43,528 bases of DNA from Acidobacteriota bacterium. Its GTDB lineage: Bacteria > Acidobacteriota > UBA4820 > DSQY01. Below, piece after piece: positions 25,320 through 33,215 of the stretch. Where the stretch lies: positions 1 through 43,528 of the forward strand of contig JBFMHB010000022.1 of NCBI GenBank assembly GCA_040752915.1. The letters are read 5' to 3'. The position numbers and the translations under genes are program-made. Below the pieces are notes generated by a model. It had not been told where the DNA came from, did no database searches, and saw only the letters and a list, made by a program, of their open reading frames with translations. Each line of letters starts with the position of its first letter. Positions within the stretch are counted from its first letter, which is position 1.

Positions 25320-25887
25320 TTCCCCCCTCGACCATGGCGGAAACGAGGGCCCGCGCGAAATCTCTGGCGATCACCTCGTAGGCGACGACCTCCTCGCTGG
25401 CGTAGGTGGAGGGGGAGCCCGAGCGCGCGTAGTTCTGGGTGAATCGGTATCCCTGGGAATCGAAAAGGATCGTTCCCGCCCGATCCGTGAGTCGAACCCG
25501 GGCCGACAGGGTGACCTGGTAGCGGTCCGCCCTGCCCTCGGAGTCATAGGACAGGGGCGCCACGTTGAAGCCGCGGATCGCGCCGGTGAGGACCGCATCG
25601 GCGCCCTCGCGGCCGGATTGGACCCGCACCTTCAGGCGCCGTGAGGCCTCCTGCACGACGGCCTCGGTGACCCGCTGGTCGATCTGGAGCACAGGGACCT
25701 GTCGCTCGAAGGGAAGGACCGCCAGGGTGCGGACCGTGGGAGGAAGGGTGCCCGTCCCCAGCAGGCGGTACCCGCAGCCGGCCAGCACGGCCAGGGCCGA
25801 GGCGACCACGGCCGCGCGAAGGAGCCTCGCCGCCCACGCGGCGCGCGCCGAAACCTGGATTGACCCGGCCACCCTCGATCTCTTCAA
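25309..25887 (-). CDS. lptE: LPS-assembly lipoprotein LptE
   Basis: Outer-membrane lipoprotein that plugs the LptD barrel. The 192-residue product has a signal peptide ending in the lipobox LAGC, followed by GYRLLG, the usual N terminus of mature LptE, and then an LptE-type fold (TLAVLPFERQ, VTEAVVQEASRRL, ALVSAMVEGG). The start chosen is TTG at 25885-25887, because GGAGG lies 5 nt ahead; an open frame extends to 26004 inside leuS without a ribosome binding site. It follows leuS by 44 nt, as in E. coli, but the usual third member holA lies elsewhere. Confidence 0.85.
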   Translation of the reverse strand: MKRSRVAGSIQVSARAAWAARLLRAAVVASALAVLAGCGYRLLGTGTLPPTVRTLAVLPFERQVPVLQIDQRVTEAVVQEASRRLKVRVQSGREGADAVLTGAIRGFNVAPLSYDSEGRADRYQVTLSARVRLTDRAGTILFDSQGYRFTQNYARSGSPSTYASEEVVAYEVIARDFARALVSAMVEGGNER

Positions 25888-25931
25888 GGAGTCCTCCCGT
25901 CGGCCGCTTCTCGGAGAAAGGGGCCGATGTG

Positions 25932-28385
25932 TCACTTGACCACGAGGGTCACGATCCGTCTGGGCACCACCAGTTCCTTCACGATCTGCCTGCCGTCCGT
26001 GCAAGCGCGGATCTTCTCACCCGCCTTGGCGATGCGGAGGACCTCCTCCGGGGAAGCGTCCGCTGGAACGCGGATCTGATCCCGGACCTTGCCATTGACC
26101 TGGACCGGAAGGACGATCTCCGCCTCCCGGGCCACCTCGGGATCGAAGGAGGGCCACGGGCCGTCCACGAGGGAGGGGCCGAGGCCGATGATCTCCGCCA
26201 GGGCGTCCGCCGCGTGGGGCGCAAAGGGGGCCAGCATGGTCACCAGGGAGACCACGGCCTCCCGGAGGACGTAGCGCTCCCGCGGCGTCCGGCCGTACGT
26301 GGGGAGAAAAGCGTGGATGGCGTTCACGAGTTCCATGAGGCCCGCCACGGCCGTGTTGATCTTGAGGCGCTCTTCCAGCTCCGCGCTGACCTTCGCCACC
26401 GTCTGGTGCGTCTTCCTGCGCAGGGCGGATGCGGGCCCGTCCGGGACCTCGGCGGGCCCCTTCAGGTCCTGTGCGAGGTCCTCCACGAGGGCGTACACCC
26501 GGGAGAGGAAGCGGTAGGCCCCCTCGGCGCCCTGGTCGCTCCAATCGAGTCGGTCCCAGGGCGGGGAGAGGAAGAGGATGTTCAGCCTCACGGCATCCGC
26601 GCCGTACCGGGCGATCATTTCGTCGGGCTCCACCAGGTTGCCGAGGCTCTTGCTCATTTTGGCCCCGTCCTTGATGACCATGCCCTGGCACATGAGGCGC
26701 TTGACCGGCTCGCCGAAGGACAGGAGGCCCAGGTCCCTCAACACCATCGTGAAGAAGCGGCAGTAGATGAGGTGCATCGTGGCGTGTTCGATTCCGCCGA
26801 TGTAAAAATCCACGGGCGCCCAGTATCGGACCGCGGAAGGGTCGAAGGGCGCGGCGGACTCGCGCGGGCTGCAGTAGCGCAAGAAGTACCACGAAGAATC
26901 CACGAAGGTGTCCATCGTGTCCGTCTCTCGCCTCGCCGGGGCTCCGCACTTCGGACACGCGGCGCGGAGGTACTCCTCGTGGCCCGCCAGCGGGCTTTCT
27001 CCCTTGCCGGTGAACGCAACGTCCTCGGGAAGGAGGACCGGCAGGCTGTCCTCGGGCACGGGAACGGCCCCGCAGGACTCGCAGTGGACGATCGGAATCG
27101 GGGTTCCCCAGTAACGCTGACGGGAGATCCCCCAATCCTTGATGCGGAAGGTGACGGCGGAGCGCCCGAAACCCGCCGCCTCCGCGGCGGCCGCCATGGC
27201 CCGCACGGCCTCCCGGTTGGAAAGGCCCGTGTAGGGTCCGCTGGCTTCCAGGATGCCGTCCGCTGGGACCGCCTCCGTCAGCGATTCCGACGCGAGTCCC
27301 CCGCTCTGCACGACCACGCGGATGGGCAGGCCGTAGGCCTTGGCGAACTCGAAGTCACGCTGGTCGTGGGCGGGAACGCTCATGATGGCGCCCGTTCCGT
27401 ATTCCATGAGGACAAAGTTGGCGAGGAAGATGGGAACGCGCTCTCCGGAGAAGGGGTTGATGGCGTGGGCGCCCGTGAACACGCCCTCCTTCTCCTTGCT
27501 TGTGGCGCGATCGTGGGTGCTCAGCGCGCGCATCTTGGCCCGGAACGCCTCCACGGCCTCGCGGCGTTCGGGCGGTGTGATCTCCAGGGCCCTGGGGTGT
27601 TCGGGCGCGAGGACAAGGAAGGTGGCGCCGAAGATGGTGTCGATGCGCGTCGTGAAGACGCGGATGGGATCCCCGCCGCCCTCCACGGCGAAATCCACGA
27701 AGGCGCCTTCGGAGCGGCCGATCCAGTTCCGCTGCATGGCCGCCACCTCGGCGGGCCAGTCCGTCAGGCCGTCCAGGCCGTCGAGGAGTTCCTGGGCGTA
27801 GGGCGTGATGCGCAGGAACCACTGGTCCATTTCGCGGATCGTGACGGGGTTGTGGCACCTCCAGCATGAGCCGTTCTCCACCTGTTCGTTCGCGAGGACG
27901 GTGGCGCAGTCCGGGCACCAGTTCACGGCCCGCTTGGCCCGATAGCAGAGGCCCTTCTCGAACATCCGGAGGAAGAACCACTGGTTCCAGCGGTAGTACT
28001 CGGGATCGCAGGTGCGCACTTCGCGCCGCCAGTCGTACAGGAACCCCATCCTGCGCAGCTGGGCCTTCATGGAGGCGATGTTGGCCTCGGTCCAGACCTT
28101 GGGGTGGACGCCGCCCTTGATGGCGGCGTTCTCGGCGGGAAGACCGAAGGCGTCGAAGCCCATGGGGTGGAGCACGTTCTTGCCCCGCATGCGCTGGAAC
28201 CGGGCCACCACGTCGCCGATGGTGTAGTTTCGGACGTGGCCCATGTGGATCTTCCCCGAGGGGTACATGAACATCTCGAGGCAGTAGAACTTCTCCCGGG
28301 ATGGATCCTCGCCGGAAGCGGCCAGGCCCATGGCTTCCCAGTGTTTCTGAATGCGCTCCTCCACCGCGATCGGATCGTAGGACAT
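25932..28385 (-). CDS. leuS: Leucyl-tRNA synthetase (LeuS)
   Basis: Charges tRNA-Leu in the cytoplasm. The 817-residue protein is a full-length bacterial class I LeuRS: HMGH (47-50) in the Rossmann fold, a Cys-rich zinc module (CPDC and CWRC in the 150-180 range), the CP1 editing domain with a GTGAIMSVPAHDQRDF stretch, a tryptophan-rich DSSWYFLRYCSP region, KMSKS near 575-579, an anticodon domain and a C-terminal RNA-binding tail. AGGAGGT precedes the ATG by 8 nt. It has a good promoter of its own just upstream. Confidence 0.97.
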   Translation of the reverse strand: MSYDPIAVEERIQKHWEAMGLAASGEDPSREKFYCLEMFMYPSGKIHMGHVRNYTIGDVVARFQRMRGKNVLHPMGFDAFGLPAENAAIKGGVHPKVWTEANIASMKAQLRRMGFLYDWRREVRTCDPEYYRWNQWFFLRMFEKGLCYRAKRAVNWCPDCATVLANEQVENGSCWRCHNPVTIREMDQWFLRITPYAQELLDGLDGLTDWPAEVAAMQRNWIGRSEGAFVDFAVEGGGDPIRVFTTRIDTIFGATFLVLAPEHPRALEITPPERREAVEAFRAKMRALSTHDRATSKEKEGVFTGAHAINPFSGERVPIFLANFVLMEYGTGAIMSVPAHDQRDFEFAKAYGLPIRVVVQSGGLASESLTEAVPADGILEASGPYTGLSNREAVRAMAAAAEAAGFGRSAVTFRIKDWGISRQRYWGTPIPIVHCESCGAVPVPEDSLPVLLPEDVAFTGKGESPLAGHEEYLRAACPKCGAPARRETDTMDTFVDSSWYFLRYCSPRESAAPFDPSAVRYWAPVDFYIGGIEHATMHLIYCRFFTMVLRDLGLLSFGEPVKRLMCQGMVIKDGAKMSKSLGNLVEPDEMIARYGADAVRLNILFLSPPWDRLDWSDQGAEGAYRFLSRVYALVEDLAQDLKGPAEVPDGPASALRRKTHQTVAKVSAELEERLKINTAVAGLMELVNAIHAFLPTYGRTPRERYVLREAVVSLVTMLAPFAPHAADALAEIIGLGPSLVDGPWPSFDPEVAREAEIVLPVQVNGKVRDQIRVPADASPEEVLRIAKAGEKIRACTDGRQIVKELVVPRRIVTLVVK

Positions 28386-28413
28386 CGGTCCGGAACCTCC
28401 TGAAACGTGGGAT

Positions 28414-28441
28414 TTTATATCGAATCGGAGGGGGCCTACAA
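28414..28441 (-). promoter_or_regulatory. Predicted leuS promoter
   Basis: Read on the minus strand: -35-like TTGTAG (28441-28436), a 16-nt spacer and -10-like TATAAA (28419-28414), 29 nt ahead of the leuS ATG. No T-box or other leader structure fits in so short a leader. Confidence 0.5.
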
Positions 28442-28455
28442 GCCCAGAATTCTGG

Positions 28456-29139
28456 TCACTTGCACTTCTTCTGCGGCCCTTCGGGCTCCTGGACGAAGCG
28501 GCCGTTCTCGAAGACCATGTCGTCCTCCAGGCACTGGGTCCCGATGTGCTCCCTGGGCAGTTCGCTCAGGGAGAGCTGTCCGTCGGAGCCGGCGCACAGG
28601 AGCACGTATTCCCGTCCATCCGCCGACACACCGTAGCTGTACGGGTGTCGCCACGGGTCCAGCACCGGCAGGGACGGAGAGTAGCCGGGCTCGAGGAGCG
28701 GCTTCAGCGCCTCCGCGTCCACGATGCTGTAGTACGAATCGGCATCGTGGCCCGTCTGGGGAAAGCCGCCGTGATCTGCGGCGTAGGCCTCGCACGCCTC
28801 CGAGAGGGCTCGAATGTCCGCCGCGGCCCGCTTTTGCAAGGCCCGGTTCTTGGCCGCCAGGAAGTTGGGGATGGCCACGGCGGCCACGATGCCGAAGACG
28901 CACAGGCCGAGAAGGACCACGACGGCCGCGACGGCGGCCACGAGCCCCACGGGAAAGCGCTTTTTCGGAGCGGGCGGCGCCGCCGAAGGGGGGCCAGAAG
29001 GCGCAACGGGCGAAGCAACGCTCGATGCGGCCGCCGGCCCGTCCGGCCGAGCTTCCTCCTCCGACTTCGGCGCTCCGCACCGGGAGCAGAACTTGGCGCC
29101 CTCCTCGTTGGCGTTTCCGCAAGGACACGTCCAGGCCAT
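28456..29139 (-). CDS. Zinc-ribbon protein with a pseudopilin (GspG)-like C-terminal region
   Basis: The 227-residue protein begins with a treble-cleft type zinc ribbon (Cys5, Cys7, Cys18, Cys21; the first pair is C-x-C), then a Ser/Ala/Pro linker (30-60), a long hydrophobic helix (about 63-90) and AIPNFLAAKNRALQKRAAADIRALSEACEAYAADHGGFPQ-type text in two steps (89-104, 105-128), which is the helix-alpha1 and downstream layout of GspG/type IV pilins. A prepilin peptidase site is absent from the N terminus, so it is probably a signal-anchored protein with a cytoplasmic ribbon, not a processed pilin. Start ATG 29139 follows GGGAGGG. It precedes leuS by 70 nt on the same strand. Confidence 0.8.
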   Translation of the reverse strand: MAWTCPCGNANEEGAKFCSRCGAPKSEEEARPDGPAAASSVASPVAPSGPPSAAPPAPKKRFPVGLVAAVAAVVVLLGLCVFGIVAAVAIPNFLAAKNRALQKRAAADIRALSEACEAYAADHGGFPQTGHDADSYYSIVDAEALKPLLEPGYSPSLPVLDPWRHPYSYGVSADGREYVLLCAGSDGQLSLSELPREHIGTQCLEDDMVFENGRFVQEPEGPQKKCK

Positions 29140-29203
29140 GGCACCCTCCCCAGAGACCCTTGCCCGCATGGTAGCACGGCGGCGCCTCCCCGGAGGAGCC
29201 CGG

Positions 29204-29240
29204 AAAAAGAAAGGCGGGGAGCCTCGCAGGGCTCCCCGCC
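29204..29240 (-). terminator. Intrinsic terminator of the TPR-protein gene
   Basis: A perfect 10-bp stem, GGCGGGGAGC (29213-29222) with GCTCCCCGCC (29231-29240), 8-nt loop. On the minus strand it is followed by TTTCTTTTT (29212-29204), 22 nt after the TPR gene stop. Confidence 0.85.
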
Positions 29241-29262
29241 GCCTGATTTTCGCGAGCCGCCG

Positions 29263-30249
29263 CTATCGCTTGCGCGCCGCTTCCACCTGTTTGATGAGGT
29301 CCGCGACCGCCTTCTTCTTCGCCTCGTTCTTGGAGATCTCCATGTACTTCCGGAGGACGGGGAGGGCCTCGTCGTACCGCTTGAGGTTGACCAGGGCGTT
29401 GCCCTTGCCCAGCAGGGCCTTGTCGCTGGCTGGGCGGAGCACGAGGATCTGGTCGTAGAGTCCGAGCGCCCCGGCGTAGTCCTTCTTCTTTTCGTGGATC
29501 ACGGCCACCTGGTCCAGCACGGCGGGCCGGAGCATCTCGTTCTTGCTCACCTGCAGGTACTTGTTCAGGGAATCGAGTGCGGCGTCGTACTTCTCGCCCT
29601 TCAAGTAGTTTTGGCCGACCGCCAGGAGGACCTGTTCGTCGGAGGGGGACAGCGCCACGGCCTTGTCGAGGAGGGGCTCCGCATCGGCGTACTTGCCCTG
29701 GTTGAAGAGAAGGATCCCGGCCGCGAAGGCCACGTCCTTGAAGTCGGGATTGGCCTGGAAAATCGCCCGGTACTGGGTAAGGGCCTCCTCGAGCTTGCCG
29801 TTCTTTTCGTGGATCTGGGCGATGTTGTAGCGGAGTTCGTTGTCGGCGGGATCGATGTCGATGGCCCTCTGGTAGGCCTCCATGACCTTCTCGTCCTGCC
29901 CCAGCTCGTGGTAGCAGGTGGCCTCATAGAGGAGGGCCTTGGTCCCGAAGGGGTTCAGCTCCACGGCCTTCTCGAAGGCCCCGATGGCCGCCTCGAAGTT
30001 CTTCAGGTTGAAGTAGGCGGCTCCCAGGTTGAGATAAAGCCCCTCGGTGACTTCGCCCGCCTCGATGAATTTCTGAGCCAGTTCGACGGCCTTCTGGTTC
30101 TCCCCCTTCGTCACCAGGTCTTCGATCTTCATGGCCTCTTTGGAGGCTTCCCCTTCTTTCCCTTTGGAGCCTTTGCCCTGGGCGAGGATCCCAAAAGAAA
30201 GCGCGGCCGATAGGACGGCCACCATCCCGATCGCAAACTTGCGGTGCAT
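29263..30249 (-). CDS. Exported TPR-repeat protein
   Basis: A 328-residue protein with a signal peptide (about 1-23, after which LAQGKGSKGKEG begins a Lys/Gly-rich stretch) and seven or so TPR units from about residue 35 to 310, each with the usual GxAYF, ALxxY and NPxxxxA spacing. Such periplasmic TPR proteins act as assembly scaffolds, but no specific partner is visible. Start ATG 30249 follows AGGAGGAG; the frame extends to 30300 without support. It has a strong promoter and its own terminator, so it is monocistronic. Confidence 0.85.
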   Translation of the reverse strand: MHRKFAIGMVAVLSAALSFGILAQGKGSKGKEGEASKEAMKIEDLVTKGENQKAVELAQKFIEAGEVTEGLYLNLGAAYFNLKNFEAAIGAFEKAVELNPFGTKALLYEATCYHELGQDEKVMEAYQRAIDIDPADNELRYNIAQIHEKNGKLEEALTQYRAIFQANPDFKDVAFAAGILLFNQGKYADAEPLLDKAVALSPSDEQVLLAVGQNYLKGEKYDAALDSLNKYLQVSKNEMLRPAVLDQVAVIHEKKKDYAGALGLYDQILVLRPASDKALLGKGNALVNLKRYDEALPVLRKYMEISKNEAKKKAVADLIKQVEAARKR

Positions 30250-30262
30250 CCTGCTCCTCCTT

Positions 30263-30280
30263 GCCGTCCGGCCGGACGGC
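30263..30280. repeat. 18-bp perfect palindrome in the TPR gene leader
   Basis: GCCGTCCGGCCGGACGGC is exactly symmetric. It lies between the expected transcription start (near 30284) and the ribosome binding site of the TPR gene, so it is either an operator or a 5' UTR hairpin. Confidence 0.5.
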
Positions 30281-30290
30281 ATCGTGCGCC

Positions 30291-30319
30291 AGCGTAGCAC
30301 TCCGGGCTCCTCCTGTCAA
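30291..30319 (-). promoter_or_regulatory. Predicted promoter of the TPR-protein gene
   Basis: Minus strand: consensus TTGACA (30319-30314), an exact 17-nt spacer and TACGCT (30296-30291). This is the best promoter match in the window and predicts a strongly expressed transcript starting near 30284. Confidence 0.65.
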
Positions 30320-30510
30320 TCCAAGACCTTTGTCGGGCGGGACTTCCGGCCTAGGGAACACGCGCTGCACCCTTCCTCCGGCTTCCGCCCCGGCCATCCG
30401 TCTGTACGAGATCTTCGAGGGCTTGGTTCAAGGGCTGCCATCTCGCGAGGAGGACGGGTGGCGGCCGACCGCCCCTTAGGCTAGACTTTCAGGGATCTGC
30501 GGGGGTCACC

Positions 30511-32157
30511 ATGTCGAGTGGGAAACCGGGACGGTCGGAGCAGTGGCGCAAGTACCTGGAGGACAGCGCGCACCGGCTTGCGCTGGCGGAGTCGCAGGCC
30601 GGCAGGCTCCAGTCGGAGTCTGGGTCCCGGGAAGCTCTCGAATCTCTCCAGTCGATCTTTCACGATTTCGCAGGTTCCGGGGCCCTCTACGGGCTTCCCG
30701 AGGTGAGTGCCCTGGGGGGAGAGGGGGAGTACCTCTGCACCACCGTGGGCCTCTCTGAGCGGCCCGCAACGCTGGCGGAGGTGGACCAGGTTGCGACCCT
30801 CATCCGGCGCCTTCGAACCGTGTTCCAGCGTGTGATGACGGGCCCGGAGGGACCGAGACCGCCGGCCGATGCCCCCCGTTCGACCCCCCTCCTCCTTCTC
30901 GCCGGATCGCCATCGCCCGAAAGGTCCGCCATGGCGGACTTTCTCCTCAAGCGCGGGCTCCAGGTGGAAGGCCTGGACGGCTTCCGGGCCGCCGTCGAGC
31001 GTTTTCGGGCGGGCCTGCCGGACCTTCTCGCCACCGAGGTTTCGCTTCCCGACGGCACGGGCTTCGATCTCGTCCGGCGATTCAGGGAAATCGAGGGGGA
31101 ACGGTCCATCCCCGTGCTCCTCCTGGGAGCCCCGGAGCTGTTCCACGACAAGGTCGAGGCCATTGCCTGCGGGGCCGACGGGTTCCTGCCCTCCCCCGTG
31201 GACCCGAGCACCCTGTTCCGGAAGTTCCGGATCCTCCTGGGGCGTCGCCGAGCCGCCTCGGGAAGGGTCCTGGCGGTGGAGGACGACCCCTCCCAGGCCG
31301 CGTTTCTCGAGACCACCTTGAAAGCCGGAGGATACCAGGTCCGGATGGTCACGGAGCCCATGGCCTTCGAGCGGGAGATCCATGCGTTCCGGCCCGAGCT
31401 GATCCTGATGGACGTCCTTCTCCCAGGGGTTTCGGGGTATGACCTGGTGCGCTTTCTGCGCCAGGAAGAGGGCTTCTCCACGGTCCCCGTGGTCTTTTTG
31501 ACGACCGAGGGTCGCCGAAGGGCCCAGATTCGAGGCGCCGAGGCCGGCGGGGACGACTACCTCGTCAAGCCGGTCACCCCGGAGGATCTGCTCACGACGG
31601 TGAAATCCCGCCTGATCCGGTATCGGTCCCTTCAGGAAATGATGGACCGGGACGAACTCACGGGACTCCTGGCCCACACTCCGTTTCTTCAGCAGGCCCG
31701 ACTGTGCCTCTCTCGCTTTACGCGCAGGCAGGTGCCTTACGCACTCGTCCTCGTGGAGATCGACGGCATGGAGGCACGGACCCGGGAGGCCGGCGCGCGG
31801 GCCCGGGACGTCCTGATTCAGGGGCTCGCCAAGTACTTGCAGAGGAAGGTCCGCCAGACCGACGTGATGGGACGGTACGGGGACCAGTGCCTGGCTCTGG
31901 TCCTCGAGCACCTGTCCCCCACCGACGCCGTCCGGCTGTTGGACAGGCTCCAGACGGAGTTCTCCCAGATGGACTGGCCGGTGGAGACCGACCGGCGGGT
32001 AAGGGCCTCCTTCAGCGCCGGTGCGGCCATGGCCAGCCCCTCCATGAAGACACTCAAGGCCTGGCTGGACGCCGCCTCGGGGGCGTTGAAGTCGGCTCGG
32101 CTTCAGGGAGGCGGTCGGGTGGCCCTCGCTCCACCGACGGAGGCGCCACCCGGCTGA
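30511..32157 (+). CDS. Multi-domain response regulator: HPt-like, pseudo-receiver, receiver, degenerate GGDEF
   Basis: A 548-residue PleD-like cytoplasmic signalling protein. Residues 1-110 form a helical HPt-like module with His51 in FHDFAGSGALYG. Residues 125-245 are receiver-like but lack the acidic pair, have Glu176 at the acceptor position and no Lys before the last helix, so they should not be phosphorylated. Residues 251-368 are a complete receiver (Glu257/Asp258/Asp259, Asp301, Thr331, Lys353). Residues 375-540 are GGDEF-like, but the signature is RYGDQC (455-460), so diguanylate cyclase activity is unlikely. GGGGGT precedes the ATG. It converges on holA. No kinase gene is adjacent. 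Confidence 0.85.
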   Translation: MSSGKPGRSEQWRKYLEDSAHRLALAESQAGRLQSESGSREALESLQSIFHDFAGSGALYGLPEVSALGGEGEYLCTTVGLSERPATLAEVDQVATLIRRLRTVFQRVMTGPEGPRPPADAPRSTPLLLLAGSPSPERSAMADFLLKRGLQVEGLDGFRAAVERFRAGLPDLLATEVSLPDGTGFDLVRRFREIEGERSIPVLLLGAPELFHDKVEAIACGADGFLPSPVDPSTLFRKFRILLGRRRAASGRVLAVEDDPSQAAFLETTLKAGGYQVRMVTEPMAFEREIHAFRPELILMDVLLPGVSGYDLVRFLRQEEGFSTVPVVFLTTEGRRRAQIRGAEAGGDDYLVKPVTPEDLLTTVKSRLIRYRSLQEMMDRDELTGLLAHTPFLQQARLCLSRFTRRQVPYALVLVEIDGMEARTREAGARARDVLIQGLAKYLQRKVRQTDVMGRYGDQCLALVLEHLSPTDAVRLLDRLQTEFSQMDWPVETDRRVRASFSAGAAMASPSMKTLKAWLDAASGALKSARLQGGGRVALAPPTEAPPG

Positions 32158-32179
32158 GGGCGCCGTATCCCGGACCGGG

Positions 32180-33205
32180 TCAGGGAGGGGAAGCGGCCGC
32201 GCGGACCATGGTCCTCAGCAGGACGCGCTGGACGTGGCCCCACGGGTCCCCCGGCGCACCCTTCAAGGCCAGATCCAGTTCGAACAGGCGGTTCAGGACC
32301 TGGCGGATCCGGGCCTCCGGCCACTTGTCGAGCGCGCCGGCGAGCTTCTGGACCTGAACGGTGTGAACGTAGCCGAGCTCTTTGTGAGGAACGCTCCGCG
32401 GGTTCCCACCCTCCGCCCGAATCGCCTGGAGGTATAGGAGCCCGCGCATCTGCTTCGCCGCCATGCCCAGGAGACCCAGGGGCTCGGCGTCTGGGTCGCG
32501 GCGCAGCCCATCGAGCCGGCGGACGAAGGCTTTGGCGTCGCCCGCGAGCCACGCATCCAACACCTCCCAATGGTGCGGCGTGCCTCCCGAACCGAGAAGG
32601 GCCTGAAGGTCCGCGGCCTCCACGACCCGCTCCTCCCGCTTGTACAGGAGAAGGAGGTCCAGGGCTCGGACGACCAGGGCCAGTTCGCCGTGGGCCCATT
32701 CGTCCAAGGCCTCGAGGGCCTCGTCCGTGATGCGCATGCCCTCGGACTTGACCCGGTCGCGGGCGTAGGCCCGCAGGTTGGGAGGTTGGCAGCTCTTGAC
32801 CGCGGCGGCGGCCAGGAGGTCCTTCCAGAGACCGGTGTTTTTCAAATGCCTGAGGTCCAAGTTCCCCTGGCGGTCCTTCTTCCCCAGATCGGCGGCGACC
32901 TCGAGGAGAAGGGCGGCCGACGGGCTCGGGTTCTTCAGGTAATCGGCCAGAACCTGGAGGGTCTCGCCCCCTACGGCCTGGGCGTTTCGAACCCGCACCG
33001 GCTGAACGGACCGAAACAAGGGGACGGACCGAAGTTCCCCCAGGAGGGTCGCCGGCGCGGTGTCCGGACCGCTCAGGGTGGCGACCCCGTCCCCTTCGCC
33101 CCAGAAGGCGCACCAGGCATCCGCCTCCCGCTCCATCAGCCGGGGATCGGTGGCCCAGAGGACGCAGTTCCGGGGAAAGGGCTCTCCCGACGGTCTTGCC
33201 GCCAA
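32180..33205 (-). CDS. holA: DNA polymerase III subunit delta (HolA)
   Basis: Clamp-loader subunit that opens the beta clamp. The 341-residue length is normal, and the layout (N-terminal degenerate AAA+ region with FRSVQPVRVRNAQ, a middle lid domain, and the C-terminal collar with WEVLDAWLAGDAKAF, LLGMAAKQMRGLLYLQAI and LFELDLALKG) fits the family. Start TTG 33205 has AGGAGAGG 1-2 nt ahead of it in the 10-nt gap after the upstream permease gene, so it is co-transcribed with the ABC importer, an unusual neighbourhood. Confidence 0.88.
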   Translation of the reverse strand: MAARPSGEPFPRNCVLWATDPRLMEREADAWCAFWGEGDGVATLSGPDTAPATLLGELRSVPLFRSVQPVRVRNAQAVGGETLQVLADYLKNPSPSAALLLEVAADLGKKDRQGNLDLRHLKNTGLWKDLLAAAAVKSCQPPNLRAYARDRVKSEGMRITDEALEALDEWAHGELALVVRALDLLLLYKREERVVEAADLQALLGSGGTPHHWEVLDAWLAGDAKAFVRRLDGLRRDPDAEPLGLLGMAAKQMRGLLYLQAIRAEGGNPRSVPHKELGYVHTVQVQKLAGALDKWPEARIRQVLNRLFELDLALKGAPGDPWGHVQRVLLRTMVRAAASPP

Positions 33206-33215
33206 GACCTCTCCT

